A stretch of 16,837 nt of DNA from the NCBI GenBank assembly GCA_039197885.1, contig JBCCTY010000061.1:1-16837 (forward strand). Reading direction: 5' to 3'. Every line of letters starts with the position of its first letter. Position 1 is the stretch's first letter. The notes under the pieces are model-generated. The model ran no database searches. It worked only from the letters and a program-made list of their open reading frames with translations, and had not been told where the DNA came from. Made by a program: the position numbers and the translations under genes. This stretch comes from JBCBSZ01 sp039197885 (GTDB lineage Bacteria > Actinomycetota > Acidimicrobiia > Acidimicrobiales > Poriferisodalaceae). Of the stretch, positions 1 through 6,631 are shown in pieces.

Positions 1-123
1 CACGAGCGGCCCGGTCTGCTCGACGCCCGCGAGCTCCTCCTGCGCGAAACCGAGGAGGTCGCCGACCTGCTCGGCGAGCTCCCGCCGTGGGCCACCCTGC
101 AGCGCGTCGTCCGCGTCTACTGA
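1..123 (+). CDS. 3' end of an unidentified protein (partial)
   Basis: Frame 1 is open from the window edge to a TGA at 121-123 and gives 40 residues, starting HERPGLLDARELLLRET and ending LQRVVRVY. The composition (Leu/Glu/Arg-rich, probably helical, GC-rich third positions) fits a real C-terminus rather than a chance frame. The gene lies tail to tail with the lipoprotein gene that ends at 144, leaving only 20 bp between the two stops. I do not recognise the family from this fragment, so no function is proposed. Confidence 0.6.
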   Translation, partial: HERPGLLDARELLLRETEEVADLLGELPPWATLQRVVRVY

Positions 124-143
124 GACGGGCACGGGCCGAGAGC

Positions 144-791
144 TCAGCCCCCGGCGGCGGCACAGGGATCGAGACGGAGCACGTTCGGCACGACGCCCGA
201 CAACATGCGGGTGACGGCCGTGCCGTCGGTGAAGAACACCACGCGGGCCGGATCGTCGGCGTCGGAGGGCACGAACGTCAGCGCGGACGCCCCCTCGACC
301 GGTGTCTCGTCGATCCGTTCACCGAACAACTCGCGGATCTCGTCGGCCGTCATCCCGACGCGGGCGCCCGAGCTGGTCGCGAAGGTCGAGTCGCGCACGT
401 CGACGACCCGGATGCGGCCCTCGACCACGACGAAGCGCACTCCGGGCAGGTCGCGTGCCGTGACCTCGTAGCACGGTGACTCCTCGACGCCCGGGGCGGC
501 GTCCATCAGCCGACCCGAGGCCACCTCGGCCTCGCCGACGGTCATCCCGATGCGGACCTCCCCCAGCCCGGCGGTGGTGAGCGCGTCATCGGCGGTGAGG
601 GCGGGGGGTTCGGTGGTGGTCGTCGTCGGCAGCGTGGTCGGCGCGAGCGACTCGACCGAGGCGACCGCCTCGACGGTCGACGAGGGCGCCGTGGCGGCGT
701 CATCGTCGCCATCGCCTCCTCCGCACGCGGCCAGCGTCAGCACGGCGATCGTGCCGAGCACCCACGGCACCGCACGCCCCGTCACCCGCAT
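144..791 (-). CDS. Secreted lipoprotein with two 'GMT' repeats, function unknown
   Basis: A 215-residue predicted lipoprotein. It has a basic N-terminus, a hydrophobic stretch (residues about 8-20) and a lipobox LAAC with the lipidated Cys at 23. A Gly/Asp-, Ser- and Thr-rich tether follows to about residue 65. The mature part has two short similar elements, GEVRIGMTVGEAEVASG (about 77-93) and GARVGMTADEIRELFGE (about 142-158). This layout resembles the tandem SmpA/OmlA- or BLIP-like fold, an inference from the pattern only. C107 and C210 could form a disulfide outside the cell. ATG at 791 is preferred over the GTG one codon upstream because AAGGGGG sits about 6 nt before it. It is divergent from the hydrolase gene and convergent with the partial gene at the left edge. 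The substrate or partner cannot be read from the sequence. Confidence 0.85.
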   Translation of the reverse strand: MRVTGRAVPWVLGTIAVLTLAACGGGDGDDDAATAPSSTVEAVASVESLAPTTLPTTTTTEPPALTADDALTTAGLGEVRIGMTVGEAEVASGRLMDAAPGVEESPCYEVTARDLPGVRFVVVEGRIRVVDVRDSTFATSSGARVGMTADEIRELFGERIDETPVEGASALTFVPSDADDPARVVFFTDGTAVTRMLSGVVPNVLRLDPCAAAGG

Positions 792-871
792 CACGTCCCC
801 CTTCGTCCGTCGCGGCGACGTTAGTCCCCCGGACGTGCCGGCGACCTCGATCGCAGCGGCACCGTCCTGGC

Positions 872-886
872 CGTAACTTTGTTACG
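872..886. promoter_or_regulatory. 15-bp perfect palindrome, candidate operator
   Basis: CGTAAC-TTT-GTTACG is a perfect inverted repeat with 6-bp arms and a 3-nt centre. It sits between the divergent lipoprotein and hydrolase genes, ending 9 nt before the hydrolase ATG and 81 bp upstream of the lipoprotein ATG. The right arm overlaps a possible -10 hexamer (TACGCT, 883-888) for the hydrolase, so a bound regulator would block RNA polymerase. The size and symmetry suit a dimeric helix-turn-helix repressor such as a TetR-type protein, but no regulator is encoded beside it. The arms are too short to act as a terminator. Confidence 0.5.
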
Positions 887-888
887 CT
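883..888 (+). promoter_or_regulatory. Possible -10 element of a leaderless hydrolase promoter
   Basis: TACGCT matches the actinobacterial TANNNT -10 pattern. It ends 7 nt before the ATG at 896, so transcription would begin at or within a base of the start codon. There is no Shine-Dalgarno sequence before this ATG, which fits a leaderless mRNA. I see no convincing -35 hexamer 16-18 bp upstream, so the call is tentative. Confidence 0.4.
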
Positions 889-895
889 TCTCGGC

Positions 896-1579
896 ATGGT
901 CTCCACCCTGCGACCTCCGCCCCGCTGGGCCATCGTCCGCGAGCTCCGGGCCGGCCAGGAGCTGCTGCGCCTCGGCGCCCGCACCCCGACCCTCCGGCGG
1001 ACCCGGCGCGGCGATGGCGGTCCGGTCGTGGTCGTGCCCGGCTTCGGCGCCACCGACCTCTCCCTCCTTCCCCTCCGGCGCTTCCTCGCCGGACGGGGTC
1101 ATGCGGTCAGCGCCGGCGGCTTCGGCCGGATGGACGATGACGTCGAGACCAACGCCGAGCAGCTCGCCGAGCGGGTCGACCGGATCGCCCGGCGCACCGG
1201 ACGGACCGTCGGGCTGGTCGGCTGGAGCATCGGCGGCGTCGTGGCGCGGGAGGCGGCCCGTGACCGCCCCGACCTCGTGCGCCACGTCGTCACCTTCGGC
1301 ACGCCGGTCGAGGGTGGCCCCGCCTACACGTCGTTGGCGCGCACCTACAGCGCCGACCGGCTGGCCGAGATCGGTGAGCTGGTCGAGGAGCGCTACCGCA
1401 CCCCGATCGAGGTACCCGTGACCGCGATCTGGAGCCGACGCGACGGCATCGTCAGCGCCGATGCGTGCATCGACCGGAGGTCACCCGAAGTCGAGCACGT
1501 CGAGGTCGCGAGCAGTCACCTCGGCATGGGTCTGGATCCCGACGTCTGGGCCGTCACCGCTGACCGACTCGCTACCTGA
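896..1579 (+). CDS. Alpha/beta-hydrolase, lipase/esterase-like
   Basis: A 227-residue cytosolic alpha/beta-hydrolase with no signal peptide. After a basic N-terminus, VVVVPGFGAT (about 44-53) gives the first strand and oxyanion turn. GWSIG (109-113) is the GxSxG nucleophile elbow with S111. RRDGIV supplies the likely acid D183 and SSHLGM the likely base H208, so the full Ser-Asp-His triad is present in order. The PGFGATD opening and the 'FGTPVEGGP' segment after the nucleophile resemble PGAP1/triacylglycerol-lipase-like hydrolases that act on lipid or acyl esters. The actual substrate is unknown. The ATG at 896 lacks a Shine-Dalgarno sequence and may be leaderless. The last 99 bp, including the H208 codon, lie antisense to the end of the subtilase gene. 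Confidence 0.85.
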   Translation: MVSTLRPPPRWAIVRELRAGQELLRLGARTPTLRRTRRGDGGPVVVVPGFGATDLSLLPLRRFLAGRGHAVSAGGFGRMDDDVETNAEQLAERVDRIARRTGRTVGLVGWSIGGVVAREAARDRPDLVRHVVTFGTPVEGGPAYTSLARTYSADRLAEIGELVEERYRTPIEVPVTAIWSRRDGIVSADACIDRRSPEVEHVEVASSHLGMGLDPDVWAVTADRLAT

Positions 1580-4500
1580 GCCGCCGGGCGCCCGGCGCCC
1601 GACGATGCCGACGACGGGTGCGTCGAGCGGTCGGCCCCCCTGGCTCCCCGCGAACACGGCGTCGGGCCCGAAGGCGAAGACCCCACCATCGGCCGCAGCT
1701 AGCAGATAGCCGGTGCCCGACGAGACGATGCCGACGACGGCGGCGTTGAGCGCCTGGCCACCCATCGACCCGTGGAAGACGGCGTCACCGAACGCGAACA
1801 CCCCACCATCGGCCGCGGCGAGCACGTAGCCTGCGCCGCTGGGCGTCGAGGCGATGCCGACGACGGCGGCGTTGAGCGCCTGGCCACCCATCGACCCGTG
1901 GAAGGTGGCGTCGCCGAACGCGAACACCCCGCCATCGGCGGCGGCGAGGCGGTAGCCCCGACCCGTCGGTGTCGGCGTGATGCCGACGATGAGTCCGTTG
2001 AGTCCGGTTCCGGCGAGATCGCCGAAGAACCCTGCGTCACCACGGACGATGACCCGGCCCCGGTCGGTGACCAGCCAGGCGCCTGCGCTCGACGGCGTGA
2101 GGGCCATCGCTGCCGCCGTCTCGCCATCGTCGAGGGTGCCGTCGCCCACGGAGGCGACGGCCACGTCGCCCGCGGAGACGACCGTGCCGTCGGCGAGCAG
2201 CACCGCGACGCCACCGGCGCTCGCCGTCGAGGTCGCGTCGACCACCCTGACGCCCTCTGCGAGCCCGGTGGACGTCGCGTCGAGGGTGCGAGCGTCGATG
2301 ATCGCGGTGGCGCCGCCGAAGGACAGGAGCTCGCCGGACGACGTGACGAGCCAGTATCCCGGCGGTGGCACGTCGACGGCGATGCTCGCCGCCGGACCGC
2401 TCCGACCCTCGTCGAGGGCCCTGACCTCGACCGAGAGGGTCACCCCGGTCGGCAGGTCGTCGAGGACGAGCGACGGATCGCTGCTCAGCCGGTTGGTGAC
2501 GACGGTGCCGCGGTCACGAACGGTCACCTCGTAGCCGTCGGGCGGACCGGAGAGCGGCTCGGCCCACGTGAGCTCGAGCGCCGCAGGACGACCGGACGCC
2601 GCCGTGAGGTCGAGCGGTTCGGTGATCGGCACCGGCACGAGCAACGTGAACGTCTCGGACACGGCCTCGCCACCCGGCCCGACGCTCCGGATCCGGTAGC
2701 TGTTCGGGAGGCCGACGGCGGCTCGGCGATCGACGGCCTCGCGATCGTCGTTCGACAGCAGCACGATCGGGCGCCAGGCTCCGTCGGCGACCCGACGCTC
2801 GACGATCACCAGATCGACGTCTCCACCGCCCGGTCGCCACCGCAGCTCGACGCCACCGGACACCGGGCCGCCCAGCACGGCGGTGAGGCCGCTGGCCGGG
2901 GTCGGCGCCTCGAACAGCGGGGGCACGCCGACCGACGTCGGCCAGCCGACGGCGAGCTCGGTGCGGGCCCGCACGACGATCTCGATCGGCGCGACGACGT
3001 CGTCGGGCCGGATGACGATCGACGGTTCGGTCACCCACTCGCGGTCGGTGATGGTGCCCGGCGGCCCCCACTCGACGACGTAGCCGGTGGCGACCGGATC
3101 ACCGACCGGAGGCGTCCACGACACGAGCAGCGATCCGCCGCTCGGCGCGGCAGCGAGGTCGCCGACCTCGCCGGGCAGGTCCGGGATCTGCTGCCACTGC
3201 GACCGGACCGAGCCGAGGTCGTTCACGGCGACGACGGCGATGAGTCGGGCCGGGCGGTCCTCCGAGAGCGGTCCCTCCCAGATGGTGACGTCGCCCGGGA
3301 GCCGCTCGATGAGCCCGGCGGGCGAGATGACGTCGTAGAACTCGGCCGGACCGACGACGGGTTCCCAGTCGAGCACGAGGGCCTCGCCGGCGACCACGAC
3401 GGTGCGGACCTCGGGTTCACCCGGCGGTGCGAGGCCGAGCGTCTCCGCCGACGCCGTGGCCGCTGCGCCCTCGCCGACCTCGGTGCGAGCGAACACCTCG
3501 ATCTCGTAGACGCCACGGGGTGGCAGGTCGCGCAACGCCGCGACGGTGGTCGGCGTCTCGAGCTCGCGCACCACCACGCCGTCGAGCCGGACCCGGACGA
3601 CGTAGTCGAGCGAACTGCCACCGCCCACCTCGACCGGCGGCTCCCACCGCAGCTCGAGCCGTGCCGGTCCCGGCTCGACCACGAGGTTCGTCGGCGGACC
3701 GGGTGGCAGCAGCGGCGCCACGGGATCGCTCACGGCGCCCTCGACCCGGACGTAGTGCACGATCGGGTGGACGCCGTAGACGGCCGGGGCGAGCACCGAG
3801 GTCGCGAGATCGGCGGTCGTGGCGTCGGCGGGGAGCACCGCCTGCACGGCGCCGTCGACCTCGACGAGCCAGGCGGTGGTGCCGTCGGGCCCACCACCCC
3901 AGCTCAGCGAGACCAGACCGGCGGCCGGGGTCGCCGTGAGCACCACCGGGTCGGGCTGCGCCGACGACGCCGCTGCGAGCGCTCCCAGATCGAGGAGTCC
4001 GGCGCCGTACTCGGGGTCGGGTCCGACCGGACCGAGGTCGCTCGCCGACGTGCGCAGCAGCCCCGTCACCTGCTCGACCGTCAACGTGGGATCGGCGCCC
4101 AACAGCGCGGCGACGGCCCCGCTGACCTGGGGCGCGGACATGGAGGTCCCGGACCTCAGGCTCACGTCGGAGTCGTTGTCGAGCCCCGCCGACCAGATGT
4201 CGACGCCCGGAGCGACGAGATCGACCCACGGGCCGAAGCTGGAGGTCGGTGCTCGGGTGAAGCCGCCGACGCCCGGACCGATCGAGCCGACCCCGATCAC
4301 GCCCGGCTCGGCGGCCGGGAAGACGGTGGGGTTGCCCACGCCGGCGAGGTTCCCGGCGGAGGCCACCACCGGCACACCGGCGGCGATGGCCTGCTCGATC
4401 GCACCGGCCACGACGGCGTTCGAGCTCTGGCTCTGGATGGACAGGTTGATGACGTCGACGTCGGGGGTCAGGCCATCGCCGTCGAGGTCGACCTGGAGGG

Positions 4501-5206
4501 CGTGGAGGACACCGGCGGCGAGATCGCTGAGGAAGCCGCTGTTGTTCTCGTCGAGCACGCGGACGGGCAGGACCTCGGCCGCCGGGGCGACCCCGACCAC
4601 GCCGAGCCCGTCACCGGCGCCCGCTGCGGCGATGCCGGCCACGTGGGTGCCGTGGGGGTGCAGCGGCGAGGGACCTTGGCCGGGCTCGGCACACGGGTTG
4701 CCGCCGGCGCCCAGGAAGCAGGCCCCCGGCAGGAGTCGGCCCGAGAAGTCGACGTGGGTCTCCCGGACGCCCGAGTCGATGACGGCGATGACCGAGCCGC
4801 GACCGGTGCCGACCGGCCAGAGCGCCTCGGCCTCGATGACGTCGAGGTGGTACTGGACCGACCGGACGGGATCCGGTGTCGGCACGGCCACCTGGGCTCC
4901 GGTGATGGGCCCGTCGGTGGCCACGGCAAGGACCTCGGGACCATCGGCACCAGCCGCCGTCAGCTCGTCGTCGGCCCCGACCTCGACGACCTCGAGGCGA
5001 CCGTCGCCGTGCCGCACGAGCGCCACGTCGGGCGCGCCGTCGGCCGACTCGGGAGCGGCCGCCGAGGCACCGTCGGGGATCGACGGCGAGACACCGTCGG
5101 GGATCGACGGCGAGACAAGGTCCTGCGCGGCCGCGATGCCGGTCAGCCCGGTCATCGCGACCCACAGGGCCACCACGACGGCGACGACATGCCCGCGCAC
5201 CGACAT
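1481..5206 (-). CDS. Secreted S8 subtilase with Fn3-like modules and C-terminal repeat domain
   Basis: A 1241-residue secreted serine protease. A signal peptide ends near IAAAQ (about residue 27) and a propeptide-like region follows. The subtilase domain spans about 115-415: D144 (AVIDSG), H185 (HGTHVAG), oxyanion N286 (ASAGN) and S355 (SGTSMSAP), so all catalytic residues are present. About six fibronectin-III-like modules follow, at roughly 418-494, 502-590, 594-674, 677-762, 766-857 and 860-947. From 948 to about 1203 come six degenerate 42-45-residue repeats of the type 'GY.L.AADGGVFAFGDA', plausibly a beta-propeller. No LPXTG motif or C-terminal membrane segment is seen, so release or non-covalent surface binding is likely. 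ATG at 5206 is chosen over a GTG/ATG-like start 23 codons upstream because the signal peptide begins there. The last 32 residues are encoded antisense to the hydrolase gene and look like overprinted, non-family sequence. Confidence 0.9.
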   Translation of the reverse strand: MSVRGHVVAVVVALWVAMTGLTGIAAAQDLVSPSIPDGVSPSIPDGASAAAPESADGAPDVALVRHGDGRLEVVEVGADDELTAAGADGPEVLAVATDGPITGAQVAVPTPDPVRSVQYHLDVIEAEALWPVGTGRGSVIAVIDSGVRETHVDFSGRLLPGACFLGAGGNPCAEPGQGPSPLHPHGTHVAGIAAAGAGDGLGVVGVAPAAEVLPVRVLDENNSGFLSDLAAGVLHALQVDLDGDGLTPDVDVINLSIQSQSSNAVVAGAIEQAIAAGVPVVASAGNLAGVGNPTVFPAAEPGVIGVGSIGPGVGGFTRAPTSSFGPWVDLVAPGVDIWSAGLDNDSDVSLRSGTSMSAPQVSGAVAALLGADPTLTVEQVTGLLRTSASDLGPVGPDPEYGAGLLDLGALAAASSAQPDPVVLTATPAAGLVSLSWGGGPDGTTAWLVEVDGAVQAVLPADATTADLATSVLAPAVYGVHPIVHYVRVEGAVSDPVAPLLPPGPPTNLVVEPGPARLELRWEPPVEVGGGSSLDYVVRVRLDGVVVRELETPTTVAALRDLPPRGVYEIEVFARTEVGEGAAATASAETLGLAPPGEPEVRTVVVAGEALVLDWEPVVGPAEFYDVISPAGLIERLPGDVTIWEGPLSEDRPARLIAVVAVNDLGSVRSQWQQIPDLPGEVGDLAAAPSGGSLLVSWTPPVGDPVATGYVVEWGPPGTITDREWVTEPSIVIRPDDVVAPIEIVVRARTELAVGWPTSVGVPPLFEAPTPASGLTAVLGGPVSGGVELRWRPGGGDVDLVIVERRVADGAWRPIVLLSNDDREAVDRRAAVGLPNSYRIRSVGPGGEAVSETFTLLVPVPITEPLDLTAASGRPAALELTWAEPLSGPPDGYEVTVRDRGTVVTNRLSSDPSLVLDDLPTGVTLSVEVRALDEGRSGPAASIAVDVPPPGYWLVTSSGELLSFGGATAIIDARTLDATSTGLAEGVRVVDATSTASAGGVAVLLADGTVVSAGDVAVASVGDGTLDDGETAAAMALTPSSAGAWLVTDRGRVIVRGDAGFFGDLAGTGLNGLIVGITPTPTGRGYRLAAADGGVFAFGDATFHGSMGGQALNAAVVGIASTPSGAGYVLAAADGGVFAFGDAVFHGSMGGQALNAAVVGIVSSGTGYLLAAADGGVFAFGPDAVFAGSQGGRPLDAPVVGIVGRRAPGGSGSESVSGDGPDVGIQTHAEVTARDLDVLDFG
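1726..1903 (-). repeat. Two near-identical blade repeats inside the subtilase gene
   Basis: A 52-bp stretch at 1726-1777 recurs without a mismatch at 1852-1903, exactly 126 bp (42 codons) apart, and the bases between are also closely similar. The repeats encode consecutive copies of FHGSMGGQALNAAVVGI in the C-terminal repeat domain. Identity at the DNA level, beyond what protein constraint needs, indicates a recent tandem duplication or gene conversion of one blade. A more diverged copy precedes it on the protein side and a truncated one follows. Confidence 0.9.
5068..5115 (-). repeat. 24-bp tandem duplication in the subtilase N-terminal region
   Basis: Two exact head-to-tail copies of a 24-bp unit (5068-5091 and 5092-5115) encode SPSIPDG twice in a row, just after the signal peptide. 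The unit is in frame (8 codons), so copy-number change would not break the protein. It looks like a slippage-prone linker between the signal peptide and the propeptide. Confidence 0.85.
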
Positions 5207-5214
5207 CGCTCTGA

Positions 5215-5250
5215 CCCGCTGCGGCACTGGGTCGAAGGTACCGCAGCGGG
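5215..5250 (-). promoter_or_regulatory. 10-bp perfect inverted repeat just upstream of the subtilase start
   Basis: CCCGCTGCGG (5215-5224) and CCGCAGCGGG (5241-5250) are perfect inverted arms around a 16-nt spacer. The proximal arm ends 8 nt before the ATG at 5206, so it covers the place where a ribosome-binding site should be. As RNA it would form a very stable stem that could hide the start site. As DNA it could be a dimer operator with centres about 2.5 helical turns apart. No run of U follows, so it is not a normal intrinsic terminator. Confidence 0.55.
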
Positions 5251-5298
5251 CTCGATACCCCGGGGACCACCTCACCGTGCGCGGTCACCCCGCGCATC

Positions 5299-5389
5299 CC
5301 CGGCGATGCGCTCGACGCCGATCAGGCGAGCAGCTCGGCGATGCCCCGAGGCCGATCAGGCGAGCAGCCCGGCGATGCGCTCGACGCCG
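5299..5389. repeat. Partial tandem copies of the aminotransferase 3' end
   Basis: The 34-bp unit 5351-5384, which includes the aminotransferase stop codon and last codons, is repeated with a few changes at 5317-5350, sharing an exact 17-bp core (5317-5333 and 5351-5367). A 22-bp exact match also links 5299-5320 with 5368-5389. The extra copies lie downstream of the stop and 34 bp out of phase, so they do not extend the protein. They look like a short local duplication preserved in the spacer before the subtilase gene. Confidence 0.8.
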
Positions 5390-6546
5390 GTGCGGAGGTC
5401 GTCGTCGCCGAGGGCGAAGGAGAGCCGCGCCGAGCCGCCGGCGCCGAACGCCTCGCCGGGGACGATCGCCACCTTGGCCTCGTCGAGGAGCACCGCGGCC
5501 AGCTCGACCGAGGTCTCGACGTTCCGACCGGCGATCGTGCGGCCGAGCACCCCCTCGAGCGACGGGTAGGCGTAGAACGCGCCCTCGGGACGGGGGCACT
5601 CGACCCCCTCGATGCCCGACAGGAGCTCCCACATGAGCAACCGGCGACGGTCGAAGGCCTCGCGCATCTCGTGGACCGCGTCGAGGGGGCCCTCGACCGC
5701 GGCGAGGGCCGCCCGCTGCGCGATGTTGCAGACGTTCGACGTCTGGTGGGACTGGAGGTTCGTCGCCGCCTTCACGACGTCGGCGGGCCCGACGATCCAA
5801 CCCACCCGCCAACCGGTCATGGCGTACGTCTTCGCGACGCCGTTGAGCACCAGGCACCGGTCGGCCAGCTCGGGCACGAGGACCGGCATCGAGGCGAACT
5901 CGGCGTCGTCGTAGGTGAGGTGCTCGTAGATCTCGTCGGTGACGACCCAGATGTCGTGCTCCACCGCCCATCTCCCGATCGCCTCGACCTCGTCGGGCGG
6001 GTACACCGCACCGGTCGGGTTGGAGGGCGAGACGAACACGAGTGCCTTCGTCGCCGGGGTCCGCGCCGCTTCGAGCTGCTCGACGGAGGTTCGGAACCCG
6101 GTCCCGACGTCGGTGGGAACCACGACCGGCTCCCCGCCGGCGAGGCGGATCGGCTCGGGGTAGGTGGTCCAGAATGGCGCGGGCAGCAGCACCTCGTCGC
6201 CCGGGTCGAGCAGGGCGGCGAAGGCGTTGTAGACCGCGTGCTTGCCACCGTTGGTGATCACCACCTGGTCGGGCCCGACCCCGTAGCCGGAGTCACGGGC
6301 GGTCTTGGCGGCCACGGCCTCGCGCAACGCCGGGAGCCCGCCGGCCGGCGAGTACTTGTGGGTCACGGGATCGGTGCACGCGGCGACGGCCGCCTCGACG
6401 ACGTGGGCCGGGGTCGGGAAGTCCGGCTCACCGGCGCCGAAGCCGATCACGTTCTCGCCGGCCGCCCGCAGCTCCTTGGCCCGCGCCGTGACGGCCAGGG
6501 TGGCGGACGGGGTGATGCGCGAGACACGCGCGGACACACGCGACAT
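5356..6546 (-). CDS. aspC: Class I PLP aminotransferase, aspartate aminotransferase type
   Basis: A 396-residue cytosolic fold-type I aminotransferase of the length and style of actinobacterial aspartate transaminases (AT-Ib). It would interconvert aspartate and oxaloacetate with glutamate and 2-oxoglutarate, and some relatives also use prephenate or aromatic acids. Visible motifs are the substrate loop GFGAGEPDFPTP (about 35-46), N176 in SPSNPTG, D204 and Y207 in TDEIY contacting PLP, the Schiff-base lysine K239 in AKTYAMTGWRVG, R247 binding the phosphate, and R374 (SARLSFALG) binding the substrate carboxylate. Nothing essential is missing. The ATG at 6546 is preferred because GAGGAG lies about 9 nt before it and family members begin MSRVS-R.S.ITPSAT; an in-frame start 11 codons further up has no such support. 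It follows the diguanylate cyclase gene by 85 bp and precedes the subtilase on the same strand. Confidence 0.92.
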   Translation of the reverse strand: MSRVSARVSRITPSATLAVTARAKELRAAGENVIGFGAGEPDFPTPAHVVEAAVAACTDPVTHKYSPAGGLPALREAVAAKTARDSGYGVGPDQVVITNGGKHAVYNAFAALLDPGDEVLLPAPFWTTYPEPIRLAGGEPVVVPTDVGTGFRTSVEQLEAARTPATKALVFVSPSNPTGAVYPPDEVEAIGRWAVEHDIWVVTDEIYEHLTYDDAEFASMPVLVPELADRCLVLNGVAKTYAMTGWRVGWIVGPADVVKAATNLQSHQTSNVCNIAQRAALAAVEGPLDAVHEMREAFDRRRLLMWELLSGIEGVECPRPEGAFYAYPSLEGVLGRTIAGRNVETSVELAAVLLDEAKVAIVPGEAFGAGGSARLSFALGDDDLRTGVERIAGLLA

Positions 6547-6585
6547 GGAGGGGCTCCTCGGTGGGACGACGGCGATCATGTTGGC

Positions 6586-6601
6586 ACGACGTGCGCGTCG
6601 T
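6586..6601. promoter_or_regulatory. Inverted repeat between cyclase and aminotransferase genes
   Basis: ACGACG-TGCG-CGTCGT is a perfect 6-bp inverted repeat with a 4-nt loop in the 85-bp spacer between the diguanylate cyclase stop and the aminotransferase start. It could be a weak transcriptional pause or terminator after the cyclase gene, or an operator for the aminotransferase. There is no U-tract on either side, so I cannot decide. Confidence 0.35.
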
Positions 6602-6631
6602 ACCGGGCGGTTTCGTCCTGTCCGCTCGGGA

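Noticed and set aside
1726..1903. The blade repeats as a CRISPR-like or mobile repeat
   Set aside because: They are in frame, have a codon-multiple period and lie wholly inside the subtilase coding sequence.
5207..5275. Upstream start for the subtilase at 5275
   Set aside because: It would put 23 non-hydrophobic residues ahead of a clear signal peptide and would run through the inverted repeat at 5215-5250.
1772..5569. A 1265-codon open frame on the plus strand across the subtilase gene
   Set aside because: It is antisense to a gene with a full catalytic triad and clear domains. Its product is a charged Arg/Gly/Asp-rich sequence with no domain, as expected in GC-rich DNA.
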